Assembly (NCBI GenBank): GCA_018798825.1
Contig: CP076354.1
Span: 1,877,001 to 1,941,000 of the forward strand
Direction: 5' to 3'
DNA from: Ochrobactrum sp. BTU1
Lineage (GTDB): Bacteria; Pseudomonadota; Alphaproteobacteria; Rhizobiales; Rhizobiaceae
Length of the DNA stretch: 64,000 bases
How positions within the stretch are numbered: position 1 is the stretch's first letter; every line of letters starts with the position of its first letter. Positions 43,634-53,624 of the stretch are shown here, piece by piece. The notes under the pieces are model-generated. The model ran no database searches and was not told where the DNA came from. It was given only the letters and a program-made list of their open reading frames with translations. A program made the translations under genes and the position numbers.

Positions 43634-45448
43634 CTACCCTTCCAGTTCTTCGCGCAACATCTCCAGCTCCAGCCATTCTTCTTCCATGGCAGAGTGTTCA
43701 GAGCGCTTCTTTTCAAGAAGATCGGCAGTCTTTGCAAAAAGCGTCGGGTCTTTAGCATAAAGCTGCGGGTCGGCGAGCTTGCCTTCCAGCACAGTCATTT
43801 CCTTTGCCAAAGCATCCATTTTGCCGGGTAAGGTTTCGAGCGCGAATTTCTGCTTATAGGAAAGCTTGCGCTTTTCATCGCGTTTGGGCTGCGGTGCATC
43901 CCCACCCTTTTCGTCAGTGCGAGCAGTCGTCGTCTTGACGTTGCGTTTTGCCAACGCCTGCTCTTTACGCTGTGCCATCATATCGGCATAGCCACCGGCA
44001 TATTCGAGCCAGTTACCATCACCTTCCGGCGCGATTACTGACGTTACCGTGCGATCAAGGAAATCGCGGTCGTGGCTCACAAGAATGACCGTTCCCGGAA
44101 AGCCGGAAACCAGTTCCTGCAACAGATCGAGCGTTTCCATGTCGAGATCGTTGGTAGGCTCGTCAAGGATCAGCAGATTGGCAGGCCGTGCCAGAACGCG
44201 CGCCAACATCAGACGTGCCCGCTCACCACCGGAAAGTTCGCGGATTGGTGTCCGCGCTTGTTCCGGCTGAAACAGGAAGTCTTTCATGTAGGAGACGACA
44301 TGGCGCTGCTCGCCATTGACCACGAGGCTTTCACCGCGCCCGTCTGTGAGATAATGCGCGAGCGTGTCATCAAGGTTCAGGCTTTCACGCTTCTGATCGA
44401 GCTCGGCCATTTCCAGATTGACACCAAGGCGCAATGTACCGGAATCAGGCTCAAGCTTGCCGGTCAGCATCGACAAAAGCGTCGTCTTGCCTGCGCCGTT
44501 TGGACCAACAAGACCGATACGGTCGCCACGTTGAACACGCGTCGAAAAATCCTGAACGAGAACGCGCTCGCCATAAGCCTTGTTCAGCTTCTTCGCTTCA
44601 ATCACTAGCTTGCCGGATTCCTTGGAATCACTGGCCGCCAGAACAGCTGTACCCTGTGCCTTGCGGTGATTGCGGAAATCAGCGCGCATGGAATGCAACT
44701 CACCAAGACGGCGCATATTGCGCTTGCGGCGAGCGGTTACGCCATAGCGCAACCAATGTTCCTCGCGCGCAATCTGGCGCCCAAGCTTGTGATGGTCGCG
44801 TTCTTCTTCTTCGAGAACCTTGTCACGCCATTCCTCGAAATGACCAAAGCCCTGATCGATGCGGCGGGTAAGGCCGCGATCAAGCCAGACTGTCGAACGG
44901 CTGACATTCTCCAGAAAGCGGCGGTCGTGCGAGATTAGAACGATGGCTGAACGGATCTGACGCAGCTCACCTTCAAGCCATTCAATCGTTGTCAGATCGA
45001 GATGGTTGGTCGGCTCATCGAGCAACAATACATCAGGCTGTGGAGCAATCACGCGGGCAAGCGCTGCACGACGTGCTTCACCACCTGACAGATGATCGGG
45101 CTTTTCCTCGCCGGTAAGCCCCAGATGTTCCAGCAGATAGGTCACACGATGCGGATCGTCTGTTGGTCCAAGACCGGCTTCCACATACGCACGGACATTG
45201 GCAAAGCCATCAAGATCAGGCACCTGCGGCAGATAACGGATAGTGGCACCCGGATGCTTGTAGATTTCGCCAGAGGTCGCTTCGACCATACCGGCGGCAA
45301 TTTTAAGCAGAGTGGATTTGCCGGAACCATTGCGTCCGACCAGCGCGATGCGGTCGCCCTCACTAACCGAAAGGGCTGCATCCGCAAGCAGCGGCGTGCC
45401 ACCAAAGGTAAGCTTGATCTGATCGAGGCGAAGAAGCGGAGGTGCCAT
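43634..45448 (-). CDS. uup: ABC-F type ATPase, Uup-like
   Basis: 604 residues without membrane helices: two ABC modules with Walker A GRNGSGKST and GPNGAGKTT, signatures LSGGEARRAAL and LSGGERARLML, and Walker B with TNHLD/TNDLD motifs. An arm segment lies between them and a coiled-coil C-terminus (about 535-604) follows, as in Uup. ABC-F proteins act on ribosomes or nucleic acids instead of transporting; Uup is linked to ribosome and DNA stability. Monocistronic; terminator-like hairpin at 45530-45564 separates it from the lipoprotein gene upstream. Confidence 0.9.
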   Translation of the reverse strand: MAPPLLRLDQIKLTFGGTPLLADAALSVSEGDRIALVGRNGSGKSTLLKIAAGMVEATSGEIYKHPGATIRYLPQVPDLDGFANVRAYVEAGLGPTDDPHRVTYLLEHLGLTGEEKPDHLSGGEARRAALARVIAPQPDVLLLDEPTNHLDLTTIEWLEGELRQIRSAIVLISHDRRFLENVSRSTVWLDRGLTRRIDQGFGHFEEWRDKVLEEEERDHHKLGRQIAREEHWLRYGVTARRKRNMRRLGELHSMRADFRNHRKAQGTAVLAASDSKESGKLVIEAKKLNKAYGERVLVQDFSTRVQRGDRIGLVGPNGAGKTTLLSMLTGKLEPDSGTLRLGVNLEMAELDQKRESLNLDDTLAHYLTDGRGESLVVNGEQRHVVSYMKDFLFQPEQARTPIRELSGGERARLMLARVLARPANLLILDEPTNDLDMETLDLLQELVSGFPGTVILVSHDRDFLDRTVTSVIAPEGDGNWLEYAGGYADMMAQRKEQALAKRNVKTTTARTDEKGGDAPQPKRDEKRKLSYKQKFALETLPGKMDALAKEMTVLEGKLADPQLYAKDPTLFAKTADLLEKKRSEHSAMEEEWLELEMLREELEG

Positions 45449-45529
45449 GGTTCTCTTTGAAAAATGCTGTTGAAATTTCTGCCCTGCTTGTCGAGGACAA
45501 AACGCATTCTGTCAAATGGGTATGGCCAA

Positions 45530-45564
45530 AAAAGAAACAGGCCGGGTTCCCCGGCCTGTTTGTT
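45530..45564 (-). terminator. Terminator between lipoprotein gene and uup
   Basis: On the minus strand AAACAGGCCGGGG-AAC-CCGGCCTGTTTC and then TTTTTTGG. Confidence 0.8.
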
Positions 45565-45595
45565 GAATTCAAAACCGCTCAGCGGCTTAGGCACC

Positions 45596-45880
45596 TTAGT
45601 TACAAGGTGCTTCGTATGTGCGGCCGTAATTGTCGCGGTAACGGCAGTACTGAACGCCATTACGGGTCTGCGCTGCACCGAGAAGCGTACCAGCGACGCC
45701 ACCGATAGCTGCACCAGCCAGAGCACCGCGACCGCTGCCGCCAATTGCACCGCCAGCGAGCGCACCAAGAGCTGCACCACCAACGCCATAGCCGGCAGTA
45801 CGCTGTTCAGCCGTCGTGCATGCTGCTGTTGAGAACGCAAGCGCGCCGACGATTGCAATCATGGAAAGACGTGATTTCAT
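45596..45880 (-). CDS. Glycine-zipper lipoprotein
   Basis: 94 residues. Signal peptide MKSRLSMIAIVGALAF then STAACTT: Cys21 is a plausible lipobox cysteine. The mature part has a Gly-zipper (GYGVGGAALGALAGGAIGGS ... GALAGAAIGGVAGTLLGAA), a two-turn membrane-spanning glycine zipper as in the Rickettsia 17 kDa/OmpA-like family, ending in YCRYRDNYGRTYEAP. Outer-membrane anchoring is inferred. Its own promoter lies in the 150 bases upstream. Confidence 0.85.
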   Translation of the reverse strand: MKSRLSMIAIVGALAFSTAACTTAEQRTAGYGVGGAALGALAGGAIGGSGRGALAGAAIGGVAGTLLGAAQTRNGVQYCRYRDNYGRTYEAPCN

Positions 45881-46027
45881 GAAACAATCTCCTACTTAAA
45901 GTTACACCAACACCGACTTTGCGTCCCCAATTTCGGCGTAAAGCAGATCTTACCCGCTTGGGAACATTTACAATACGTTTCGACCGTCAGCGTCAAGCAG
46001 TTTCAATTGATAAGGTTAGCAGCCGTC

Positions 46028-46672
46028 CTAAAGCGGGGTCTCTTCACCAAAGTTAGCTACGAGTATCGCAAGACCAGAACGCACGGAAACACAAAGAGTT
46101 CCACGCACAATGTTGGATACGGTCCAGGAAGAGCCGAAAGGCAGTGTCACATTATCTAACGGCCACTCGGCATTTTTGATCGACAAACCTTCAACTGTGC
46201 AGAAGTTTATGACGCTGAACGATGTGCCGTCTGCAAAATCATAGAGATAATCACCGGGCACCAGCGGCCATGCTTCTTCCTCTCCACTTGAGAGAAGAAT
46301 GTTGCGACCGTCCGCTGCCTGAGCCGTCGCCATGGTGAGGTGCAACAGCGTATGATCGGTGCGGGTGCCGCCAAAAGCGCCGCACAAAATGACCTTGTCG
46401 GCGCCACGCTCATAGGCTTCCGACAGCGCAAGCTCACCATCGGTCATGTCTTTGGCGCGCGGAAAACTCTTCTGCGGCACATGGGCATACTGCTTTTGCA
46501 AAGCATCGGAAGCGGAATCGAAATCCCCCAGCCACAGTTCCGGCTCCACGTCCAGCGCGGCCGCATGACGTATGCCACTGTCTGCCGCAAGAACACGCGC
46601 TCCTGCAATCTGGCTTTTCAGGCGATCCGTGACGACGAGATCGCCGCCGAGTAGAATGACAAATGTGCTCAT
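46028..46672 (-). CDS. Thiamine diphosphokinase
   Basis: 214 residues from ATG 46672: VILLGGDLVVTDRL, AADSGIRHAAALDVEPELWL, GDFDSASD near 55, FPRAKDMTDGELAL, and FGGTRTDHTLLHLTMA; these are the ATP and thiamine sites of ThiN/Tnr3-type kinases. It makes the active cofactor thiamine diphosphate from thiamine and ATP. Divergent from the riboswitch-controlled thiBPQ operon, the gap being about 90 bases, so uptake and activation genes are paired. The longer frame reaching 46876 is antisense to the riboswitch. Confidence 0.9.
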   Translation of the reverse strand: MSTFVILLGGDLVVTDRLKSQIAGARVLAADSGIRHAAALDVEPELWLGDFDSASDALQKQYAHVPQKSFPRAKDMTDGELALSEAYERGADKVILCGAFGGTRTDHTLLHLTMATAQAADGRNILLSSGEEEAWPLVPGDYLYDFADGTSFSVINFCTVEGLSIKNAEWPLDNVTLPFGSSWTVSNIVRGTLCVSVRSGLAILVANFGEETPL

Positions 46673-46763
46673 AAACCGCTCATAACATGCAGAAATTATA
46701 GCTGAAAGCCCGCATTGCGATCCCTTGCCCTTCCTGATGCAAACATCTATTGTCAGCCCTGCT

Positions 46764-46856
46764 CTAACGGGGTGCCATTCAATCTCTGAATGGCTGAGAA
46801 GCCGCACTCCGGCTAACCCGCTGAACCTGATCCGGTTTGTACCGGCGGAGGGATTA
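46764..46856 (+). promoter_or_regulatory. TPP riboswitch (THI element)
   Basis: The sequence has all landmarks: GGGGTGCC, GGCTGAGAAG, then AACCCGCTGAACCTGATCCGG, and TACCGGCGGAGGGATTAG at the end; the CTGAGA and ACCTGATC blocks are the ligand-contacting cores. It sits before thiB and would reduce thiamine uptake when thiamine diphosphate is abundant. The final stem is immediately followed by ATG 46858, and the actual thiB start is 60 bases later. Confidence 0.96.
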
Positions 46857-46917
46857 GATGCTGACCGATTTCCCAAGCGGCGCTCAATCTTTTCGAATAA
46901 AAGAAAGGAATGCCGTT

Positions 46918-47922
46918 ATGCGGCTTTTATCTCTGCTTACCCTGTCGCTGACCGCAGCTTTTGCCTTTGCGCCTGTTGCACAGGCCAAAGACAAGCTGAC
47001 CATCTACACCTATGACAGCTTCGTTTCCGAGTGGGGCCCAGGTCCAAAGGTCAAGGAAAACTTCGAGAAAGAATGCGATTGCGAGCTGGAATGGGTTGCA
47101 TCGGCTGATGGCGTAGCACTGCTCAATCGCCTGAAGCTTGAAGGCGGCAATACCAAAGCGGACATCGTCCTTGGCCTCGACACGAACCTGACCACGGAAG
47201 CACGCGCCACGGGCTACTTCGCGCCAAGCGGCATTGATCTTTCCAATGTCAAAGTGCCGGGCGACTTCAAGGACGATATTTTCGTACCTTATGATTACGG
47301 CTATTTCGCCATCGTCTATGATTCCGAGAAGCTGCCAAATCCGCCCAAAAGCCTGAAAGAGCTGGTCGAAGGCGACCCTTCGCAAAAGATCGTCATTCAG
47401 GATCCGCGTACATCGACACCGGGCCTCGGCATTCTGCTCTGGATCAAATCGGTCTATGGCGATCAGGCAGGCGAAGCATGGGAAAAGTTACAGAAGCGCA
47501 TTCTCACGGTTACTCCAGGCTGGTCGGAAGCATATGGCCTGTTCACCAAAGGTGAAGCGCCAATGGTGCTGTCCTACACCACCTCCCCTGCCTATCATAT
47601 GATTGCCGAGAATACGGAACGCTATAAGGCGCTGGCTTATCCTGAAGGCAATTACCTTCAGATCGAGCTTGCCGCCCAGACAACAACGGGTGCCAAGAAC
47701 CCGCTGGCGCAGAAGTTCCTCGCTTTCATGACCGGCCCAGGCTTTCAGGATGTAATCCCTGAAACCAACTGGATGTTCCCGGCAGGCAAAACATCCGCGC
47801 CTCTTGCGGCCGCCTTCGACAAACTGCCGAAGCCGGAAAAGACACTTCTCATCCCGGCAGACGAGGTTGCAAAGAACCGCAAGGCCTGGGTCGATGAATG
47901 GCTGGCAGCTTCCAGCAAATGA
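46918..47922 (+). CDS. thiB: Thiamine-binding periplasmic protein
   Basis: 334 residues from ATG 46918 with a signal peptide ([17 protein letters not shown] then VAQA) and the ThiB core: [53 protein letters not shown]. It binds thiamine or its phosphates and delivers them to ThiP. The ATG at 46858 is in frame but would precede the signal peptide by 20 residues from the riboswitch end and is rejected. AAGAAAGGA precedes the chosen start. Confidence 0.95.
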   Translation: MRLLSLLTLSLTAAFAFAPVAQAKDKLTIYTYDSFVSEWGPGPKVKENFEKECDCELEWVASADGVALLNRLKLEGGNTKADIVLGLDTNLTTEARATGYFAPSGIDLSNVKVPGDFKDDIFVPYDYGYFAIVYDSEKLPNPPKSLKELVEGDPSQKIVIQDPRTSTPGLGILLWIKSVYGDQAGEAWEKLQKRILTVTPGWSEAYGLFTKGEAPMVLSYTTSPAYHMIAENTERYKALAYPEGNYLQIELAAQTTTGAKNPLAQKFLAFMTGPGFQDVIPETNWMFPAGKTSAPLAAAFDKLPKPEKTLLIPADEVAKNRKAWVDEWLAASSK

Positions 47923-49547
47923 GTGAAACGCTGACCAGCAACCGGCCAGTCCAGACAACGCCCGCAATCAAATCTCTTGCGGGCGTACTGGCGCTTGGCT
48001 TTCTGGCAAGTCTGGTCGGCGGCTCACTAATCGCCCTGGGACTTGAGGCCAGCGGCTTCAGCTTCAGCATATTTCTTGATCCCTATCTTCAGCGTATTGC
48101 ACGTTTCACGATCTGGCAGGCGGTTCTGTCGAGCCTGCTTTCGGTACTGTTTGCCATTCCTGTCGCGCGCGCTCTTTATTCGGAAGCCCGCTTTCCCGGC
48201 CGTGGGCTGATCCTGCGCCTTTTCGCGCTGCCGCTCGCCCTGCCCGCCCTTGTCACTGTGCTCGGCATTACCAGCATTTACGGGCGCAACGGCTTTGTCG
48301 CGCAGCTATCGCAGACGCTGGGATATCCAGTACAACCCGATATTTACGGCTTGACCGGCATTCTGATCGCGCATGTATTCTTCAATATGCCCTTGGCGGT
48401 GCGGCTCATTCTGGCAGCCTATGAATCGATTCCCGCTGACTACTGGAAACTCGCAGCACAACTCGGCATGAAGGGCACAGCTCGCTTTCGCCTGATTGAA
48501 TGGCCGACCATAAGGCGCAATCTGCCCGGCATGATCGGCCTTATCTTCATGCTCTGTGTAACGAGCTTCACAACGGTTCTCACACTCGGCGGCGGACCAC
48601 GCGCCACGACACTGGAAGTTGCAATCTATCAAAGCCTGCACTTCGACTTTGATCCAGCACGCGCCGTGGCACTCACACTGGCACAGCTGACACTCACCAT
48701 ATTGATTCTCGCAGCCTTACGCCTCACGGGTCGACCTTCGGAGGAGGGTTTCACTCTCACCACTGCCCCACGCCGCTATGGCAGGCCAGACGGTCTTGAA
48801 CGCCTCTTCAACATCGTGGCGATTGGCATCGGCTTTCTCTATGTGGCTTTGCCCGTTACAGGCATTGTGGTGTCCGGTCTTGCTGCTGATCTCATGCGCC
48901 TGATGAGCGAAAGAGCCGTATTAAATGCCATTGGCACCAGCATTGTTCTGGGATTTGGCGCAGCGCTTCTTGCCGTCATCCTGTCGCTTTCCCTTGTGAT
49001 AGCGCGCGAAGCAACCAAAAGCAGGCGCTTGGCTAATCTTTTCGATACGGGTGCAAGCCTCATCCTTGTGATGCCGCCTATCGTCATTGGTGCTGGCTGG
49101 TTTATTTTGCTGCGTCACTTCACCGACCCATTCACGATGGCCCCTTTCATGGTCGTGACAGTCAATGCGGCAATGGCAATGCCTTTTGCCGTGCGCCTGC
49201 TGCGTCCGGCATGGGATACATCAGCTGTTCGTCATAATCGACTTTGCGCGCAGCTCGGCATATCCGGCTTCAACCGGTTGCGGCTCATCGACTGGCCAGC
49301 CATTCGCAGGCCTTTCGGTATGGCATTCGCATTTGCGATGGCGCTTTCGCTTGGTGATCTCGGAACCATTGCGCTTTTTGGCAGCGACGCGCTGCAAACC
49401 CTACCCTATCTGCTGTTGCAGCGTATGGGCAGCTACCGCACATTCGATGCAGCCGGCCTTGCCCTGATCCTCGGAATCTTATGTCTTTGTCTGATGATGA
49501 TTGCCGACCGCGCAGCCGCGTCCCGAAAGGAAATACCGCTCCCATGA
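47919..49547 (+). CDS. thiP: Thiamine ABC transporter permease
   Basis: 542 residues with about twelve membrane segments: two fused permease halves, each with an EAA-type loop (first [20 protein letters not shown], second [20 protein letters not shown]). The tandem ThiP architecture transports thiamine with ThiB and ThiQ. Starts at ATG 47919, overlapping the thiB stop by four bases (ATGA); a longer frame from 47898 overlaps thiB further. Confidence 0.94.
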   Translation: MSETLTSNRPVQTTPAIKSLAGVLALGFLASLVGGSLIALGLEASGFSFSIFLDPYLQRIARFTIWQAVLSSLLSVLFAIPVARALYSEARFPGRGLILRLFALPLALPALVTVLGITSIYGRNGFVAQLSQTLGYPVQPDIYGLTGILIAHVFFNMPLAVRLILAAYESIPADYWKLAAQLGMKGTARFRLIEWPTIRRNLPGMIGLIFMLCVTSFTTVLTLGGGPRATTLEVAIYQSLHFDFDPARAVALTLAQLTLTILILAALRLTGRPSEEGFTLTTAPRRYGRPDGLERLFNIVAIGIGFLYVALPVTGIVVSGLAADLMRLMSERAVLNAIGTSIVLGFGAALLAVILSLSLVIAREATKSRRLANLFDTGASLILVMPPIVIGAGWFILLRHFTDPFTMAPFMVVTVNAAMAMPFAVRLLRPAWDTSAVRHNRLCAQLGISGFNRLRLIDWPAIRRPFGMAFAFAMALSLGDLGTIALFGSDALQTLPYLLLQRMGSYRTFDAAGLALILGILCLCLMMIADRAAASRKEIPLP

Positions 49548-50290
49548 ATGCGCTCAGCAAGAGTAGCCTCAGCGAAATCAAGCTCCATGTTGTGCGTTTC
49601 AGCTATGGCGAAACAGTGATGGAATTCAGAGCGACCATTCCGGGCGGTGCGATTGCAGCCATTGTCGGACCCAGCGGCTCTGGCAAATCCACTCTGCTGA
49701 ACCTGATCGCCGGTTTTGAAACCCCGCAGTCAGGGCAAATCAAAATCGGCAATGAAGATGTAACAAGCCTGCCGCCAGCATCTCGGCCCGTATCGATGGT
49801 GTTTCAGGAAAACAATCTGTTTGCTCATCTGAGCGTTGAACAGAATGTCGGGCTTGGCCGCTCTCCGAACCTGAAGCTCAACCAGCAGGACCGCGCCGCT
49901 ATCGCGACGGCACTGGAGCGTGTGGGGCTGAAAGGCAAAGAGAACCGCAAACCCGAAGCGCTTTCGGGCGGCGAACGCCAGCGCGTCGCAATTGCACGCG
50001 CGCTGGTACGGGCAAGACCCGTTTTATTGCTGGACGAAGCCTTCGCATCGCTTGGCCCTGCTCTGCGGCACCAGATGCTCGATCTTGTGAGGGAGCTGCA
50101 CAAGGAAAACGGCATGACCGTTCTGATGGTCACGCATACGCCGGAAGACGCGCTCTATCTCGACGCACTGTTGCTATTTCTCGACAATGGCCGAATTTCC
50201 GCACAAGGCCCTGCCCATGAGTTGCTGTCGCCATCTGGACCGGAAGCTTTGAAACACTATATCGGTGGTGAAACCTCAAAGCTCAAATAG
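49544..50290 (+). CDS. thiQ: Thiamine ABC transporter ATPase
   Basis: 248 residues: Walker [15 protein letters not shown]-loop [14 protein letters not shown], signature [15 protein letters not shown], Walker [17 protein letters not shown] and switch MVTHTPEDA. It energises ThiP. Its start overlaps the thiP stop (ATGA), so thiBPQ is a tightly coupled operon under the riboswitch at 46764. Confidence 0.95.
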   Translation: MNALSKSSLSEIKLHVVRFSYGETVMEFRATIPGGAIAAIVGPSGSGKSTLLNLIAGFETPQSGQIKIGNEDVTSLPPASRPVSMVFQENNLFAHLSVEQNVGLGRSPNLKLNQQDRAAIATALERVGLKGKENRKPEALSGGERQRVAIARALVRARPVLLLDEAFASLGPALRHQMLDLVRELHKENGMTVLMVTHTPEDALYLDALLLFLDNGRISAQGPAHELLSPSGPEALKHYIGGETSKLK

Positions 50291-50431
50291 AGTTAACGCT
50301 GTGGACATATTTTGTTCGCATTCGCCTTGAAGAACGGCTTTGAGGACTGATCTACTTCTTGTAGGTACTTCAGTCTATGGCTAGATTTGCGCCAATGCTA
50401 TCGGTGCTGATTCAATTGCGAGGGTAAAATA

Positions 50432-51964
50432 CTGTTCCGTCACACGACCCGTCTCCGGGCCTCCCTGTGTCTCCCCCTTTCTCTGCCAGAACGGGCACAG
50501 CGCAATTGGCGGAAACCAGCCATTGGTTTTGGCTTGCTTGCTGTCAGCCTGATTTCAGGCTGTCAGTCGATCAATTCAAGCAAAGATCTTGGGCTGCAGC
50601 CTTCCTCAAATCCTGTCACCGTTGAAAACGTCACTCGTAACGACCGACTGGCACAGATCGGCGCGCAACAGCATCCGCGCATCCTCGCCACCTATGGCGG
50701 CGAGTATAAAGATCCGAAGCTTGAGCGCATGGTCGCCAAGATCGTCGGCAATCTGACAACGGTTTCCGACAAGCCGGATCAGACCTATCGCATCACAATC
50801 CTCGACAGCCCCAACATCAATGCCTTCGCTTTGCCGGGCGGTTTTCTTTACGTAACGCGCGGCCTGCTGGCGCTTGCTAACGACTCGTCCGAAGTCGCAG
50901 CCGTCATCGCGCATGAAATGGGTCACGTCGTCGCCAATCACGGCATTCTTCGTCAGGAGAAGGAAGTCGAAACGGCTATTGCGGGTCGTGTCGCAACCGA
51001 AGTGCTGCATAATGAGAGTGCAAGCCGCGAAGCAACCATCCGCGGCAAGCTTCGCCTTGCACAGTTCTCGCGCAATCAGGAACTGCAGGCCGATGCTATC
51101 GGCATCAAGATGATTGGCGAAGCAGGCTACGATCCTTTTGCCTCCGCCCGCTTCCTGCAGTCTATGGAAGCCTATACCGATTTCCGCTCCGTATCGGGTG
51201 CAACCGATGCAAGCCTCGACTTCCTTGCAAGCCACCCGGCAACGCCACAGCGCATTCAGCTTGCGCTCGGCCACGCGCGCCGCATCGGTGCGCCGGGTGT
51301 CGGCACCACGGATCGCGATTCCTTCCTCAATGGTATCGACGGGCTGCTTTACGGCGACTCGCCAAATGAAGGCTATGTGCGTGAGCAGACCTTCATCCAT
51401 CCAAAGCTCGGCGTAACCTTTACGGCTCCTGCTGGCTTCACCATCGACAATTCTGCCAATGCCGTCATGGCCAGCGGTCCGGGCGAAGTGGCAATCCGCT
51501 TTGACGGCGCATCGCTGCCTTCCGGCTCAAACCTCACCGATTATATCAAGTCGGGCTGGGTGACAGGGCTTGATGAAAGCTCGATCCGTCCGATCACGAT
51601 CAACGGCATGCCTGCTGCAACTGCGAGCGCAAGCGCTGATCGCTGGCAGTTCGACATTGTGGTGATCGGCACCAACAATAAGGTCTATCGCTTCCTGACG
51701 GCTGCTCCAAAAGGCAGCACTGCTCTGCAGCCTGCATCGCAGACCGTAACACAGTCCTTCCGTCTACTGACGCCGACCGAACAGGAAGCGCTCAAGCCAT
51801 TGCGTATCCGTGTCGTGACAGTGAAGCCCGGCGATACAATGGGCAGCCTGTCCGCACGTATGCAGGGCACAACGCGTAAACTTGAACTCTTCCGCCTGCT
51901 CAATGCCATGTCGGCGGGCGCGACAGTTTCTGTAGGTGATCGCGTCAAGATCATCAGTGAATGA
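50432..51964 (+). CDS. M48-family metalloprotease lipoprotein with non-ATG start
   Basis: Zinc protease with VIAHEMGHVVANHG and a downstream QADAIGIKMI; a C-terminal VKPGDTMGSLSARMQ LysM-like segment follows. The frame is open from 50411 but has no ATG or GTG before the lipobox ISGCQS. TTG 50534 would leave only nine residues before the Cys, too short for a signal. CTG at 50432 follows GAGGG-TAAAATA and gives an N-terminus MFRHTTRLRASLCL..., a basic region, then IGFGLLAVSLIS and the lipid Cys. 510 residues from there. Role: periplasmic protein quality control (BepA/LoiP-like). The CTG start is a proposal. Confidence 0.7.
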   Translation: MFRHTTRLRASLCLPLSLPERAQRNWRKPAIGFGLLAVSLISGCQSINSSKDLGLQPSSNPVTVENVTRNDRLAQIGAQQHPRILATYGGEYKDPKLERMVAKIVGNLTTVSDKPDQTYRITILDSPNINAFALPGGFLYVTRGLLALANDSSEVAAVIAHEMGHVVANHGILRQEKEVETAIAGRVATEVLHNESASREATIRGKLRLAQFSRNQELQADAIGIKMIGEAGYDPFASARFLQSMEAYTDFRSVSGATDASLDFLASHPATPQRIQLALGHARRIGAPGVGTTDRDSFLNGIDGLLYGDSPNEGYVREQTFIHPKLGVTFTAPAGFTIDNSANAVMASGPGEVAIRFDGASLPSGSNLTDYIKSGWVTGLDESSIRPITINGMPAATASASADRWQFDIVVIGTNNKVYRFLTAAPKGSTALQPASQTVTQSFRLLTPTEQEALKPLRIRVVTVKPGDTMGSLSARMQGTTRKLELFRLLNAMSAGATVSVGDRVKIISE

Positions 51965-52008
51965 AGCATGTCGCATGAATAGTTTAAATCACGAGACGTT
52001 TTAAGCCC

Positions 52009-52698
52009 ATGGAAGTCATCGTCGAGTCATTGCTTGCAGGCCAGATCGCTCCACTGGGACCGCGTGGCGCACCGAGCGGCATTGATAAGAAGCCGGTATC
52101 TGGCCCCGTTCGTTTGCTGCGTGAGGGGCTCGAATGCGACGCACAGGGCGACAGGAAAGTGCATGGCGGCCCCGAAAAGGCCGTCCATCATTACCCGCAC
52201 GATCATTATGCAACCTGGGTTGACGATGTTGGTGAAAATCCGCGCCTCGAAATGCCCGGTGCCTTTGGCGAAAACATTTCCACCACCGGGCTGACCGAGC
52301 ATAATGTGGCGGTTGGCGATCGTTTCCGCCTTGGCAGTGCGCTCGTTGAAGTCTCGCAGGGCCGCCAGCCTTGCTGGAAGCTCAATGCCCGCTTCGACAT
52401 CACAGATATGGCAATCCGCGTACAGAAGAGCGGCCGCAGTGGCTGGTATTACCGGGTTCTTGAAGAGGGTATAGTCAGCGAAGGCGACACGATGCGCCTC
52501 GTCGAGCGCCTGTCACCGGAATGGACGCTGCATCGCGTATGGCATCTGCTCTATGTGGACATGCTCAATTATGAGGAGCTGGCGCTGATGGCGCAGATTC
52601 CACACCTTGCGGACGGCTGGAAGCGCTATGCTGTCCGCCGTCTTGAAAATCGCAAGGTCGAAGACTGGTCAGCCCGACTTCAGGGAAATCAGGCCTGA
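52009..52698 (+). CDS. yiiM: MOSC-domain protein YiiM
   Basis: 229 residues: VHGGPEKAVHHYPHDHYATW, AFGENISTTGLTEHNVAVGD, and the MOSC cysteine in VSQGRQPCWKLN, then the 3-alpha C-terminal domain (about 165-225). YiiM proteins use molybdenum cofactor to reduce 6-N-hydroxylaminopurine-type base analogues. Its last 10 bases overlap the end of the converging rpoH gene. Confidence 0.9.
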   Translation: MEVIVESLLAGQIAPLGPRGAPSGIDKKPVSGPVRLLREGLECDAQGDRKVHGGPEKAVHHYPHDHYATWVDDVGENPRLEMPGAFGENISTTGLTEHNVAVGDRFRLGSALVEVSQGRQPCWKLNARFDITDMAIRVQKSGRSGWYYRVLEEGIVSEGDTMRLVERLSPEWTLHRVWHLLYVDMLNYEELALMAQIPHLADGWKRYAVRRLENRKVEDWSARLQGNQA

Positions 52699-53624
52699 TA
52701 AGCCGCCATCTCATGCTGGTCGAGCAGGGCCAGTTTAAGCTTTTCCATTGCCCGACTTTCAATCTGGCGAACACGTTCCTTGGAAATACCGAGCTTTTCG
52801 CCCAGTGCTTCTAACGTCACGCCGTCATCGTCGAGCCGACGCTCGCGAATGATGTGCAGCTCTCGTTCGTTCAGCGCGTGAAGCGCCGTATGAAGCCAGC
52901 TGACGCGACGCTCCATATCGATCGTGCTTTCCACGACTTCGTCTTGCAAAGGATGATCATCGACGAGAAAATCCATCCGTGTGGAAGTGCCTGATTCATC
53001 ATTATTCATTGATGCCGACAATGAACTATCGGAACCAGACAGCCTGCTATCCATGAATTCGACATCTGTTGCCGAAACCCCGAGCTGGGTCGAAATTTCG
53101 CGATAGATATCGGCTTTGCTCATCGTCTCGTCTTCCTGCGCGAGCTTGGAGCGCAGACGACGGAGATTGAAGAAAAGAGACTTTTGCGCCGAGCTGGTAC
53201 CACCGCGCACAATCGACCAGTTGCGCAGGATATAGTCCTGCATCGATGCGCGGATCCACCATGATGCATAGGTGGAGAACCGCACTTCGCGATCAGGATC
53301 GAAACGGGCAGCTGCTTCCAGAAGACCAACATAGCCTTCCTGAACGAGATCGCTCATCGGAAGCTTGAATTTTCTGAAACGACCGGCCATCGAAATTACC
53401 AGCCGCATGTGCGAGGCGGTAATCCGATGCAACGCATCCTGATCCTTGTTTTCTTTCCAGCGAATGGCGAGGTCGCGTTCTTCTTCGCGTTCAAGGTAAG
53501 GCGCAGACATCGCATTGCGGATCATCGATTGGGAGGATGCAGCTGGCGCTTGAATGCTGCGCGCAGATATCGGCAAGCGTGTCGGCGGAACGGTGGAGGA
53601 ACTGCTCATTGATGACTGCTTCAT
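52689..53624 (-). CDS. rpoH: RNA polymerase sigma-32 factor (RpoH)
   Basis: 311 residues from ATG 53624. Region 2 contains SDLVQEGYVGLLEAAARFD and RFSTYASWWIRASMQDYI, then the RpoH box SLFFNLRRLR, and region 4 EALGEKLGISKERVRQIES. Sigma-32 directs heat-shock promoters. An N-terminal Ser/Thr-rich 40 residues is longer than in Escherichia. Alphaproteobacteria often have two RpoH genes; which one this is cannot be decided. AGGAG precedes the start by six bases; the longer frame lacks similarity. Some 290 bases of leader lie upstream. Confidence 0.93.
   Translation of the reverse strand: MKQSSMSSSSTVPPTRLPISARSIQAPAASSQSMIRNAMSAPYLEREEERDLAIRWKENKDQDALHRITASHMRLVISMAGRFRKFKLPMSDLVQEGYVGLLEAAARFDPDREVRFSTYASWWIRASMQDYILRNWSIVRGGTSSAQKSLFFNLRRLRSKLAQEDETMSKADIYREISTQLGVSATDVEFMDSRLSGSDSSLSASMNNDESGTSTRMDFLVDDHPLQDEVVESTIDMERRVSWLHTALHALNERELHIIRERRLDDDGVTLEALGEKLGISKERVRQIESRAMEKLKLALLDQHEMAAYQA

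Noticed and set aside
46858..46917. ThiB N-terminal extension from ATG 46858
   Set aside because: The extension begins at the riboswitch 3' edge and precedes a full signal peptide; the ribosome site fits 46918. Kept as a regulatory question in the findings.
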